The position numbers and the translations under genes are program-made. Below are positions 25,814-34,095 of a DNA stretch of 64,000 nt, one piece after another. The DNA lies in assembly GCF_021390715.1 (NCBI RefSeq), contig NZ_JAJGWT010000008.1, positions 1 through 64,000 of the forward strand. The letters run 5' to 3'. Under the pieces are notes generated by a model. That model worked only from the letters and a program-made list of their open reading frames with translations, was not told where the DNA came from and did not search any database. Origin of the DNA: Tenacibaculum piscium. GTDB taxonomy: Bacteria; Bacteroidota; Bacteroidia; Flavobacteriales; Flavobacteriaceae. Numbering within the stretch: the first letter of the stretch is position 1; each line of letters begins with the position of its first letter.

Positions 25814-26560
25814 ATGAAACTTTTAAAAGATAAAACAGCCATTATTACAGGAGCTACCAGAGGAATCGGTAGGGGTATTGCATTAGAATTTGCAAACCAA
25901 GGATGTAATATTGCGTTTACTTATAGTTCATCAGTTGAAGCAGCGAATGCTTTAGAAAATGAATTAACCGCTTTAGGAATAAAAGCAAAAGGATACCAAT
26001 CGAATGCCGCAAATTTTGATGCCGCTCAAGAATTAGCAAAAAATGTTTTAGAAGAATTTAAAACAATTGATGTACTTGTAAATAATGCAGGAATCACCAA
26101 AGATAATTTATTGATGCGTATTTCAGAAACTGATTTTGATAAAGTTATTGAAGTTAATTTAAAATCTGTTTTTAATTTAACGAAAGCTGTTATCCGACCA
26201 ATGATGAAACAACGTTCAGGTTCTATCATAAATATGAGTTCTGTTGTTGGATTAAAAGGAAATGCAGGTCAGGCAAATTATGCAGCTTCAAAAGCTGGGA
26301 TTTTAGGTTTTTCTAAATCAGTAGCCTTAGAGTTAGGATCAAGAAATATTAGAAGTAACGTAGTTGCTCCTGGTTTTATTGAAACTGAAATGACTGCAAA
26401 ATTAGATGAAAAAGTAGTAGATGCTTGGCGCAATGATATTCCTTTAAAAAGAGGAGGAACTCCAAAAGATATCGCAAACGCTTGTGTATTTTTAGCATCA
26501 GATATGAGTAGCTATATTACAGGACAAACATTATCTGTTGATGGTGGAATGTTAACCTAG
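25814..26560 (+). CDS. fabG: 3-oxoacyl-ACP reductase (short-chain dehydrogenase)
   Basis: 248 residues, cytosolic NADPH-dependent reductase of the fatty-acid elongation cycle. The cofactor loop TGATRGIGRGIA is near residue 13 and NNAGIT near residue 87. The catalytic Ser143, Tyr156 and Lys160 are present (MSSVVG and YAASKAG). The C-terminus ITGQTLSVDGGML is typical of FabG. There are no other fab genes nearby. It ends with a long palindromic terminator shared with the convergent regulator gene. Confidence 0.94.
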   Translation: MKLLKDKTAIITGATRGIGRGIALEFANQGCNIAFTYSSSVEAANALENELTALGIKAKGYQSNAANFDAAQELAKNVLEEFKTIDVLVNNAGITKDNLLMRISETDFDKVIEVNLKSVFNLTKAVIRPMMKQRSGSIINMSSVVGLKGNAGQANYAASKAGILGFSKSVALELGSRNIRSNVVAPGFIETEMTAKLDEKVVDAWRNDIPLKRGGTPKDIANACVFLASDMSSYITGQTLSVDGGMLT

Positions 26561-26590
26561 AAAAAATAAATTTTATTTTTTAACTTTATT

Positions 26591-26644
26591 TTATAAAACC
26601 AAAAAAGCAGCAATTCTAGAATTGCTGCTTTTTTGGTTTTATAA
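26591..26644. terminator. 54-bp perfect palindrome, bidirectional terminator
   Basis: The sequence is a gap-free palindrome centred at 26617/26618 (TTCT|AGAA), with 27 bp in each arm including GCAGCAATTCT and a six-base A or T run. It lies between the convergent fabG and XRE genes and can terminate both. Confidence 0.9.
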
Positions 26645-26647
26645 TTA

Positions 26648-27079
26648 TTATTGATTGAATTCATTAAAACTACCATCATCATATAAAAGTACGATTTTTA
26701 CTAATTTTTTATTTCCAGAATTATTAGGCTCATTTTTTGAATTATTCTCGATAGAAGTAGTGCTTGTAGAGAATAGGGTAGGGCTAATTTCTGTTTTTTC
26801 TTCTTGAATAATTTCTTTTGTTGAAGTTTCTTCTTCGGTTACTATTTCCTCTTCAGGCTCTATTTTTGGAAAAGTTCCTTCACCATATAAGAACCAATAC
26901 AAATCAACTTCAGGAAATTTATTAATTGTCTTCATAACAAAATCTAAACTTGGCTTATTTCTACCAGATAAAAGGTGAGATATGCTAGAACGTTGAACAT
27001 TTATAGCGTCAGCAAATGTTGATGAAGTTAAATTATAATGAGAAATAATCTTTTTTAAACGAGTAAGTATATCATCCAT
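26648..27079 (-). CDS. XRE-family (Cro/C1-type) transcriptional regulator
   Basis: 143 residues. Residues about 4-65 form a Cro/C1 helix-turn-helix: LKKIISHYNLTSSTFADAI, then VQRSSISHLLSGRNKPSLDFV as helices 2-4. A short WFLYGEG segment follows, then a low-complexity linker of Glu, Thr and Ser (about 70-125) and a short Lys-rich tail ending in GSFNEFNQ. Such proteins in flavobacteria are usually repressors, with targets unknown. A perfect palindrome TTACAATTGTAA lies 12 bp before its own start, and related palindromes fill the 600 bp upstream, so it is probably autoregulated. Confidence 0.88.
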   Translation of the reverse strand: MDDILTRLKKIISHYNLTSSTFADAINVQRSSISHLLSGRNKPSLDFVMKTINKFPEVDLYWFLYGEGTFPKIEPEEEIVTEEETSTKEIIQEEKTEISPTLFSTSTTSIENNSKNEPNNSGNKKLVKIVLLYDDGSFNEFNQ

Positions 27080-27090
27080 AGTTTATTTTT

Positions 27091-27102
27091 TTACAATTGT
27101 AA
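27091..27102. promoter_or_regulatory. Candidate XRE operator 1 (autoregulation)
   Basis: TTACAATTGTAA is a perfect 12-bp palindrome between the regulator's promoter and start codon. It shares the TACAnnTGTA core with the sites further upstream. Confidence 0.6.
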
Positions 27103-27120
27103 TTATATATTTATATGTAG

Positions 27121-27150
27121 CAAATATATACATTTGTCAATTAATTACAA
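27121..27150 (-). promoter_or_regulatory. Promoter of the XRE regulator
   Basis: On the minus strand TTG, a 19-bp spacer and TATATTTG fit the Bacteroidota promoter well. A near-operator (GACAAATGTA, 27129-27138) lies in the spacer. Confidence 0.65.
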
Positions 27151-27251
27151 ATTATTATTTAAAATTTTAATTTGTTTTTTTGTATTCTAAAAATAATTAC
27201 AACAGTTTACAAAAGAGAATTAAGTAATAATTATGAGAAGTAAAACAAGTA

Positions 27252-27261
27252 TACAAATGTA
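27252..27261. promoter_or_regulatory. Candidate XRE operator 2
   Basis: TACAAATGTA, a perfect match to TACAnnTGTA. It lies 16 bp upstream of the TTG box of the plus-strand promoter at 27277. Confidence 0.55.
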
Positions 27262-27276
27262 ATTAGTTAGTAATCG

Positions 27277-27305
27277 TTGCTGTTTATTTCTACTAATTAT
27301 ATTTG
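27277..27305 (+). promoter_or_regulatory. Strong orphan promoter in the non-coding region
   Basis: TTG, an 18-bp spacer and TATATTTG form a consensus Bacteroidota promoter. No gene follows on this strand before purL, which is in the opposite orientation, so the product would be a non-coding RNA or a tiny peptide. Confidence 0.6.
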
Positions 27306-27545
27306 TATCAAGCATCAATTTAATAAAAAATAAGCATTAAATTTAAGCTTTAAGCAATCATCGTTTTATCCTTTTGCTTTATATGAAAAGAGATTATATT
27401 ATCACAGTAGAGTAGGGAGAAGGAACCTAACGAACTAAGTAGGACAGGCATAATTAATTAAGAATAAAATTAAGATTATATAATGTTTGTTTTTCCTCAA
27501 TCAATAAAGATAGAGTACGAGGTTTAAACAACACATAATTACATT

Positions 27546-27557
27546 TTACATATGTAA
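27546..27557. promoter_or_regulatory. Candidate XRE operator 3
   Basis: TTACATATGTAA, a perfect palindrome with the same TACAnnTGTA core. Confidence 0.55.
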
Positions 27558-27604
27558 TAGGCTTGCTATTTAATTAATAAGGTTCGCTGAATATTTAGTA
27601 AGAT

Positions 27605-27614
27605 TACATTTGTA
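27605..27614. promoter_or_regulatory. Candidate XRE operator 4, overlapping a -7 box
   Basis: TACATTTGTA fits the operator core, and its first eight bases are a TAnnTTTG promoter box. Repressor binding here would block that promoter. A one-mismatch site (TACAATTGTG) follows at 27672-27681. Confidence 0.55.
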
Positions 27615-27814
27615 TACGACTAGATTATGATTAACTACCTGTTTAATTTCTTAAAAGAATATTTTATTGTTTACAATTGTGTATCAGCTAATTGACGAAT
27701 ACTAATTTACTTTTGTATAAATAATATAAAGGAAGAGGAGATTCTATTCTATTGACTAAAATTAAAATCTGTTCAAATAATTTTACTTTACTCAAAAGTT
27801 TTATAGATAATCGA

Positions 27815-27900
27815 ACTCGTCATGATAATTTATTTCAGCTTGACGTTGATGGATTCAATTTCTTATTGTTCTATTTTAAGATACATATGAAAACTTAATT
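27815..27900. repeat. Decayed fragment of the palindromic element
   Basis: ATTTATTTCAGCTTGACGTT, then GATTCAATTTCTTATT, parallels the right third of the 34096-34390 element (AAATTCAGTTTGACGGATTC, CCTTATTTTTCTGT) in the same orientation, with many changes. Confidence 0.5.
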
Positions 27901-28003
27901 TACTTCTCTAAAATATTAAGTTTTGTTTAAGGCACAAGCAAAACACTTCCGCTAGGGATTTTTCTTAATAAATAAATAGAGAGTAAAAGAGTAAAATAAA
28001 AAA

Positions 28004-28028
28004 AAGCCTGAACAATTTGTTCAGGCTT
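28004..28028 (-). terminator. Intrinsic terminator after purL
   Basis: AAGCCTGAACAA and TTGTTCAGGCTT form a 12-bp arm pair around one base. The plus-strand A run before it becomes the T run of the purL transcript. Confidence 0.82.
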
Positions 28029-28125
28029 AATAAGAAACAATATAACTAAAATTTAAAATAAAGTATTATGAATAACAATTATTTTATCCATTAAAAGTAA
28101 TAAAAAAACTGATAATTTGTTTGAT

Positions 28126-31100
28126 TTATTTCTTATTTTCAATCCAAGTTTTAGCATTTACAAACGCTTCTAACCAAGGTGAAACTTCGTCTTTTCTACC
28201 AGCAGGGTAGTTTGCCCAGTTCCATTGAAAAGTAGATCGTTCAATATGTGGCATTGTTACTAAATGACGACCTGTAGCATCACATAACATTGCGGTGTTA
28301 TAATCTGAACCATTAGGATTATTAGGGTAACCTTCATAACCATATTTAGCTACAATACTATAATTAGTTTCAGCTTCTGGTAAGTTAAATTTTCCTTCAC
28401 CGTGAGAAATCCAAACACCTAATTCAGTTCCTGCTAGAGAAGATAGCATTACCGAGTTATTTTCTTGAATTTTAACAGAAGTAAATGAGCTTTCATGTTT
28501 CTTAGAATCGTTATGAACTAATCTACCATGTACTTTATGATCAGGATTGATTAAATCTAATTCCATCCATAATTGAGCACCATTACAAATTCCTACAGAT
28601 AAAGTGTCTTCACGTTTAAAGAAATTCTTTAAAGCCGTATTTGCTTTTTCATTATATAAAAATGCTCCAGCCCAACCTTTTGCCGAACCTAAAACATCAG
28701 AATTAGAAAAACCACCAACAGCTCCAATAAATTGAATATCTTCTAAAGTTTCACGTCCAGAAATTAAATCTGTCATGTGAACATCTTTAACATCGAAACC
28801 AGCTAAATACATGGCATTTGCCATTTCACGTTCAGAGTTAGAACCCTTTTCACGAATAATAGCTGCTTTTGGTTTGTCTTTTTTATCTGCTGATGAATTA
28901 TCGCCTAAAACATCTGCAATTTTTCCTGTAAAATTAGCAGGGAACGTATATTTTAAAGGCTGATTTTTATAATTATCAAACCTGTTTTTAGCTAAACCAT
29001 TTGCAGTTTGCTTGTCATCTAATAAATACGAAGTTTTGTACCAAGTATCTCTAACTTCTGAAACATCAAAAGAGAAAGTTTCTTCATTATTTTTGATAGT
29101 AACTTTACCCGAATCATTTGCCGTTCCGATGGTAAAAAACTCAATATTATTTTCTGATAAAATTGTTTCTACTGAAGCATCTGCTTGAAAAACAATTCCT
29201 GCATTTTCAGCAAATAATACTTTTAATGAATCTTCCTCATTTAAGCTAGAGATATCAAAATCAGCTCCTAAATTAACATCAGCAAAACACATTTCTAATA
29301 AAGTAGTTAATAATCCACCAGAAGCAACATCGTGTCCAGCAGAAATTTTATCAGCTTTAATTAAGTTTTGAATCGTATTAAAAGCATCTTTTAAGAAGGC
29401 TGGATTTGTAACATCTGGCGCTTCATTCCCAATAGTATTTAATACTTGATTGAAAGAACTACCACCTAATTTGAAAGAATCTTGCGAAATATTGATGTAA
29501 TAAATGCTTTCTCCGTTCTTTTGTAAAACAGGTTCTATTACTTTAGATACATCATTACAATTTGCTGTTGCAGAGATTATTACAGTACCAGGAGAAATCA
29601 CTTCATCTTCCTTGTATTTCTGTTTCATTGAAAGAGAATCCTTTCCTGTTGGCACATTGATACCTAAATCAATAGAAAGGTCAGAAATAGCTTTTACCGC
29701 TTTATATAAACGAGCATCTTCACCTTCATTTTTACAAGGCCACATCCAATTTGCTGATAAAGAAACCGAAGCTAAGTTATCTTTTAAAGGTGCCCAAATA
29801 ATATTTGTTAATGATTCTGCAATAGAATTTCTACTTCCTGCAGCTGGATTAATTAACGCAGAAATAGGCGAGTGCCCAATAGAAGTTGCAATTCCTTCTT
29901 TCCCATTATAATCTAACGCCATCACTCCGACATTATTTAAAGGGATTTGTAACGGACCAACACATTGTTGTTTTGCTACTTTACCACCAACACATCTATC
30001 AACTTTATTGGTTAACCAATCTTTACATCCTACAGCTTCTAGTTGTAAAACTTGTGCTAAATAGATGTTTAAGTTTTTAGTTTTATATCTTGAATTCTTG
30101 TAATTTCTTACAATAGTTTTATCTGTTAAAACAGTTTTAGGAGAGCTACCAAACATATCTTCTAAAGCTAAATCCATTGGTTTATCACCTTTAGTTTCAG
30201 ATTCAAAAGTAAAACGATTATCACCAGTAACATCACCAACGGTATACATTGGAGAACGTTCACGTTCAGCAATTTTTTGTAAAGTATCAATGTGTTTTTC
30301 AGCGATAACTAATCCCATTCTTTCTTGAGATTCGTTTCCGATAATTTCTTTTGCTGATAAAGTAGGATCTCCAACAGGTAAACTATCTAAATTAATTTTA
30401 CCTCCAGTATCTTCAACTAATTCTGATAAACAGTTTAAATGTCCACCAGCCCCGTGATCGTGAATAGAAACAATAAAGTTTTCTTCGCTTTCTACCATAC
30501 CACGAACGGCGTTAGCAGCACGTTTTTGCATTTCAGGATTCGAACGCTGTACGGCGTTTAATTCAATTCCTGAAGCAAATTCACCAGTATCTGCAGATGA
30601 AACCGCAGCGCCACCCATACCAATTCTATAATTTTCACCACCAAGAATTACAATTTTATCTCCTTTTTTAGGCGTATCTTTTAATGCTTGATCAGCTTTT
30701 CCGTATCCAATACCACCAGCTTGCATGATTACTTTATCAAAACCTAATTTTCTAGGTTTCGCATCACTTGAAGCAGCATTTTCTTCATGTTCAAAAGTTA
30801 ATACAGAACCTGTAATTAACGGCTGACCGAATTTGTTTCCAAAATCAGAAGCTCCATTAGAAGCTTTTATTAAAATATCCATTGGAGTTTGGTATAACCA
30901 ATCTCTAGCTTCAAATTTATTTTCCCAAAATCTTGTGTTTTTAACTGAATCTATAGAAGCTTCTAAACGAGAGTAAGAAGTCATATAAACTGCTGTTCCT
31001 GCTAAAGGTAAAGAACCTTTTCCACCAGCAAGTCTATCTCTAATTTCTCCACCTGAACCTGTTGCAGCTCCGTTAAAAGGCTCTACAGTAGTAGGGAAGT

Positions 31101-31848
31101 TGTGAGTTTCTGCTTTTAATGAAATTACAGATTCAAATTCTTTTGTTTCATAAAAATCAGGTTTATCAGCCGTTTTAGGCGCAAACTGAGTTACTTTAGG
31201 ACCTTTTATAAAAGCAACGTTGTCTTTATATGCAGAAACAATATCATTAGGAAATTGTTTAGCCGTTTCTTTTATCAATTTGAATAAAGATGTTGGCATT
31301 TCCTCGCCATCAATAACGAAAGTTCCGTTAAATATTTTATGACGACAGTGTTCAGAGTTTACTTGACTGAAACCAAAAACCTCAGAATCTGTTAATTTTC
31401 TACCTATTTTTGTTGCTACACTTTCTAAATATTCAACTTCTTCATCACTTAAAGCTAAGCCTTCTGCTTGGTTGTAAGCAGCAATATCATCAATGTTTAA
31501 AATTGGTTCTGGTTGAATATCGATTGTAAAACTATCTTGATTTAAACCATCGTATTTTTGAGAAATCATTGGGTCGAAATCTGAAAAATCTTCAGAAACA
31601 ACGTCAAATTCCTCTATTCTGATAATATCAGAAATACCCATATTTTGGGTGATTTCCACAGCATTAGTACTCCAAGGAGTAATCATTGCCGCTCTTGGAC
31701 CAATAAAAAAGACATCTAATGATGTCGCATTTATTTTGGGTTGTTCTCCAAATAACCAGGTAAGTTTTGAAATAGTTTCGGTAGATAATTCTTTTGTTGT
31801 TTGAACAGTAAATATTTTACTGCTAACGTTTCCAAAGAAATGAATCAT
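28126..31848 (-). CDS. purL: Phosphoribosylformylglycinamidine synthase, large single-chain type
   Basis: 1240 residues. It converts FGAR to FGAM with glutamine and ATP in purine synthesis. Single-chain architecture: N-terminal and linker domains, synthetase core with KAETHNFPTTVEPFNGAATGSGG (residues about 250-275) and a second half with DHGAGG and GHDVASGGL. A C-terminal glutamine amidotransferase domain follows, with the nucleophile in SVGICNGAQLW near residue 1084 and HGEG/HIERS later. This large form is usual in Bacteroidota and Proteobacteria; the small PurS/PurL/PurQ split is absent. No other pur gene adjoins it, while purB lies 16 kb away. Confidence 0.97.
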   Translation of the reverse strand: MIHFFGNVSSKIFTVQTTKELSTETISKLTWLFGEQPKINATSLDVFFIGPRAAMITPWSTNAVEITQNMGISDIIRIEEFDVVSEDFSDFDPMISQKYDGLNQDSFTIDIQPEPILNIDDIAAYNQAEGLALSDEEVEYLESVATKIGRKLTDSEVFGFSQVNSEHCRHKIFNGTFVIDGEEMPTSLFKLIKETAKQFPNDIVSAYKDNVAFIKGPKVTQFAPKTADKPDFYETKEFESVISLKAETHNFPTTVEPFNGAATGSGGEIRDRLAGGKGSLPLAGTAVYMTSYSRLEASIDSVKNTRFWENKFEARDWLYQTPMDILIKASNGASDFGNKFGQPLITGSVLTFEHEENAASSDAKPRKLGFDKVIMQAGGIGYGKADQALKDTPKKGDKIVILGGENYRIGMGGAAVSSADTGEFASGIELNAVQRSNPEMQKRAANAVRGMVESEENFIVSIHDHGAGGHLNCLSELVEDTGGKINLDSLPVGDPTLSAKEIIGNESQERMGLVIAEKHIDTLQKIAERERSPMYTVGDVTGDNRFTFESETKGDKPMDLALEDMFGSSPKTVLTDKTIVRNYKNSRYKTKNLNIYLAQVLQLEAVGCKDWLTNKVDRCVGGKVAKQQCVGPLQIPLNNVGVMALDYNGKEGIATSIGHSPISALINPAAGSRNSIAESLTNIIWAPLKDNLASVSLSANWMWPCKNEGEDARLYKAVKAISDLSIDLGINVPTGKDSLSMKQKYKEDEVISPGTVIISATANCNDVSKVIEPVLQKNGESIYYINISQDSFKLGGSSFNQVLNTIGNEAPDVTNPAFLKDAFNTIQNLIKADKISAGHDVASGGLLTTLLEMCFADVNLGADFDISSLNEEDSLKVLFAENAGIVFQADASVETILSENNIEFFTIGTANDSGKVTIKNNEETFSFDVSEVRDTWYKTSYLLDDKQTANGLAKNRFDNYKNQPLKYTFPANFTGKIADVLGDNSSADKKDKPKAAIIREKGSNSEREMANAMYLAGFDVKDVHMTDLISGRETLEDIQFIGAVGGFSNSDVLGSAKGWAGAFLYNEKANTALKNFFKREDTLSVGICNGAQLWMELDLINPDHKVHGRLVHNDSKKHESSFTSVKIQENNSVMLSSLAGTELGVWISHGEGKFNLPEAETNYSIVAKYGYEGYPNNPNGSDYNTAMLCDATGRHLVTMPHIERSTFQWNWANYPAGRKDEVSPWLEAFVNAKTWIENKK

Positions 31849-31893
31849 TATTTTGTTGTATTAAGTGTGTTGTTTCTAATCAATTTTAATTGA

Positions 31894-31901
31894 CAAATTT
31901 A
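31894..31901 (-). promoter_or_regulatory. -7 promoter element of purL
   Basis: Minus-strand TAAATTTG, a TAnnTTTG match, 46 bp before the ATG. Confidence 0.5.
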
Positions 31902-32010
31902 CTTTTTTTCAATTAAATAAAGGCTACAAAATCCTATAAAATCACCAAAAACCTATAAAAATGATATAAAATTAAAAAAATAACAAAACAGTTATAAAAA
32001 CAACAAAATA

Positions 32011-32037
32011 AAAAAAGTAGCTTTTGGCTACTTTTTT
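32011..32037. terminator. Intrinsic terminator between purL and the CarboxypepD_reg gene
   Basis: AAAAAAGTAGC pairs with GCTACTTTTTT around TTTTG. It ends the minus-strand transcript of the 32083-32889 gene. Confidence 0.8.
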
Positions 32038-32082
32038 ATTAATTTAAAGAATATTAAATAATATTATTCTTGATAAATATTA

Positions 32083-32889
32083 TTATTTTGTATCAGGAAT
32101 TCTATTTAGTTCAATTTTGCCTTTTTGAAGTGCTTTATAATTTTCATAACAATTTAAAACAGCTTCAATCATCTGTAAATCACTTGCTTTTTTGATAAAA
32201 TAATCAGAATATTCACAGTCAATAAGTAATTTAGAAAGTTGTTGTTTATCCATTTGTAGATATTCCATCATTACTTCACGGTCGAATTTTCCTGCTAACA
32301 TTTTACGTAAATCGTCTTCTTTCTTTAATTTTTGAAGCTTTTTAAGTTGTTTCGGCTTTCTTCCAAAGAGATTATACATTAAATCGACAGGTTCAAATAA
32401 TTTTGCAATTGGCGATGTTATTTTTTGAGGTTTTCCAACTTCATAGGTTTGCGGAAGCCCGTTAATATGGATTCGTGTAAATCTATCTTTCGGAACTTGT
32501 TTCACATCGACTTCTAAAACACCAATCAGTTGGGTTGATTTGATAATAATTTCTTTAACTTCTTCGGGTTTTTCTCGTAATGATATTACGACTTCATTTC
32601 CTTTTAACAAATCGTTGGTCACTTTTAATTTGATAGAAGAGAATCCTAAAAACGATACTAAAACGGTATCATTTGCTTTTGCGATCAGTTCAAAAAAACC
32701 TCTTTCGTTGGTGATTGTTCCTGTAACGGAATTTAAATTTAAGATATGCGAAGCACTCAACGGTTTTTTGGTTTCAACATCAATAACTTGTCCTTTTAGT
32801 TGATGTTTTTGATGTTCATAATTTTGAGAAAATCCGACATTAGTAATTAAGATGAATACGAAAGTAAAAAATAAATATGTTTTTTGCAT
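32083..32889 (-). CDS. CarboxypepD_reg-like domain exported protein
   Basis: About 268 residues from the preferred start (MQKTYLFFTFVFILITNVGFSQ, a clean signal peptide). The frame extends 9 codons further upstream, but that would bury the signal. Residues about 30-110 are a carboxypeptidase-regulatory-like beta sandwich (GQVIDVETKKPLSASHI, GTITNERGFFELIA), common in Bacteroidota envelope proteins. The rest is helical and basic, with LKKLQKLKKEDDLRKML, and has no recognised domain. It is probably periplasmic or outer-membrane associated; the role is unknown. Confidence 0.82.
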   Translation of the reverse strand: MQKTYLFFTFVFILITNVGFSQNYEHQKHQLKGQVIDVETKKPLSASHILNLNSVTGTITNERGFFELIAKANDTVLVSFLGFSSIKLKVTNDLLKGNEVVISLREKPEEVKEIIIKSTQLIGVLEVDVKQVPKDRFTRIHINGLPQTYEVGKPQKITSPIAKLFEPVDLMYNLFGRKPKQLKKLQKLKKEDDLRKMLAGKFDREVMMEYLQMDKQQLSKLLIDCEYSDYFIKKASDLQMIEAVLNCYENYKALQKGKIELNRIPDTK

Positions 32890-33075
32890 TGTTGGCAAGG
32901 ATAAAGGTTTATCCAAACAAATTTAGATGATTTTATGATAGTTTAAGAAATTAATAAAATAATTTTTATTAATTTGGTTATAAACTCAAATTTTGATTCA
33001 AATTAACTTCGTTTGACTTTGTTTTTTGATAAAAATCAGCTTTAAAAATAGGGAAGAAGTATTAAAAATATTTTG

Positions 33076-33158
33076 TGCACGTAACAAGAGTCGAACTTGC
33101 ACTCACGATGTGAACAAGCCCCTCAAGCCTGCGCGTCTACCAATTCCGCCATACGTGC
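33076..33158 (-). tRNA. tRNA-Leu (GAG)
   Basis: A complete cloverleaf reads on the minus strand: acceptor GCACGTA/TACGTGC with seven perfect pairs, long variable arm, anticodon loop TTGAGGG, and T loop in GTTCGAC. Discriminator A. CCA is not encoded. Confidence 0.95.
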
Positions 33159-33237
33159 TAAAAATAGAATAGTTTTCTTTAAAATCACTTTTCTTAAATC
33201 AATTTAAATATTAATTTAAGAAGTAAATAAAAAGAAA

Positions 33238-33263
33238 AAAAGCTAAGTAAAAACTTAGCTTTT
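33238..33263 (-). terminator. Terminator after tRNA-Lys
   Basis: AAAAGCTAAGT and ACTTAGCTTTT pair around AAAA, just downstream of tRNA-Lys on the minus strand. A plus-strand A-rich run precedes it. It separates the two tRNA genes. Confidence 0.75.
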
Positions 33264-33266
33264 CAG

Positions 33267-33339
33267 TGACCGGGCTGGGGCTCGAACCCAGGACCCTCTC
33301 CTTAAAAGGGAGATGCTCTACCAACTGAGCTACCAGGTC
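33267..33339 (-). tRNA. tRNA-Lys (UUU)
   Basis: Minus-strand cloverleaf: D arm GCTC/GAGC, anticodon stem TCTCC/GGAGA with loop CTTTTAA, T arm CTGGG/CCCAG with TTCGAGC, discriminator A. The acceptor stem (GACCTGG with CCCGGTC) has one U-C mismatch at position 5:68. CCA is not encoded. Confidence 0.93.
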
Positions 33340-33366
33340 ATTATTGCTTAATTGCCTAAGCGGTTG

Positions 33367-33374
33367 CAAATATA
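33367..33374 (-). promoter_or_regulatory. -7 promoter element of tRNA-Lys
   Basis: Minus-strand TATATTTG, an exact TAnnTTTG match, about 28 bp before the tRNA 5' end. Confidence 0.5.
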
Positions 33375-33490
33375 CAAGCTTTATCCGAATATAAAAGCTT
33401 TTTTTTATTTATTTTGATTTTATTTTTTATCATATTTGTAATGATATTTCTAACTGCTTAATAATTAGCGAATATAAACCATTAATTAGC

Positions 33491-34006
33491 ATGAAAATAA
33501 TACTACTAGGATACATGGGAAGTGGAAAATCAACCATTGGTAGGCTGATTGCCAGTAAAAAGAATTTTTCATTTATCGATTTAGATAACTATATCGAAGA
33601 AAAAGAAAATAAGACCGTAGCTGAAATTTTCGAAACTAAAGGTGAAATTTATTTCAGAAAAAAAGAAGATCTATATTTAAAAGAAATACTCAATCTAAAA
33701 CAAGAAATCGTTTTGGCACTTGGTGGAGGAACGCCTTGCTATGGAAATAATATGGAGTATATTCTAAATGATAAAACAGCAAAAACCGTTTATTTAAAAA
33801 CAAGTATCAATACGATTGTAGCACGATTAATCAACGAAAAAAGCCAAAGACCTTTAGTCGCTCGATTAAAACAAGAAGAATTACATGAATTTGTAGCCAA
33901 ACATTTATTCGAAAGAAGCTATTTTTACAATCAATCGGAATATAAAATAACAGTCGACAACAAAAATGTACACGAAATTGTCGCCGAATTAAACAAAATT
34001 GTTTGA
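33491..34006 (+). CDS. aroK: Shikimate kinase
   Basis: 171 residues, cytosolic. It phosphorylates shikimate at the 3-hydroxyl in aromatic amino-acid synthesis. The P-loop GYMGSGKST spans residues 7-15. The shikimate site shows DLDNYIEE near residue 33 and GGGTPCYG near residue 78, and the lid contains RPL. Length is normal. It stands alone between the tRNA genes and a mobile repeat. Confidence 0.95.
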   Translation: MKIILLGYMGSGKSTIGRLIASKKNFSFIDLDNYIEEKENKTVAEIFETKGEIYFRKKEDLYLKEILNLKQEIVLALGGGTPCYGNNMEYILNDKTAKTVYLKTSINTIVARLINEKSQRPLVARLKQEELHEFVAKHLFERSYFYNQSEYKITVDNKNVHEIVAELNKIV

Positions 34007-34049
34007 AGTAAAATTGGCGAAAAAAAATAACAAGAAAAACAAGAAGAAA

Positions 34050-34073
34050 AACAAGGGGCTTAAGCCCCTTGTT
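34050..34073. terminator. 24-bp perfect palindrome after aroK
   Basis: AACAAGGGGCTTAAGCCCCTTGTT is a gap-free palindrome 44 bp after the aroK stop. It is followed by GAAAAAAA on the plus strand, so a classical U run is missing for aroK. Confidence 0.6.
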
Positions 34074-34095
34074 GAAAAAAATAAAAAATATTATT

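Larger units (their letters stand above)
27103..28003. other. Operator-rich non-coding region between XRE gene and purL
   Basis: About 900 bp with no credible gene on either strand. It contains several TACAnnTGTA palindromes and at least one good plus-strand promoter (27277-27305). A purine-rich patch lies near 27410-27450, and there is a decayed piece of the palindromic repeat near its end. Only very short open frames exist (14, 22 and 48 codons), none convincing. It may give rise to small RNAs. Confidence 0.65.

Noticed and set aside
27483..27527. 14-codon frame in the XRE non-coding region
   Set aside because: Too short, no ribosome site and no supporting context.
27627..27695. 22-codon frame just after the TACATTTG box
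   Set aside because: It could be a nearly leaderless peptide, but the length and composition are within chance for this A/T content.
27752..27898. 48-codon TTG frame preceded by AGGAAGAGGAG
   Set aside because: Most of it overlaps the decayed palindromic repeat, and the purine run is 12 nt from a TTG. Not convincing as a gene.
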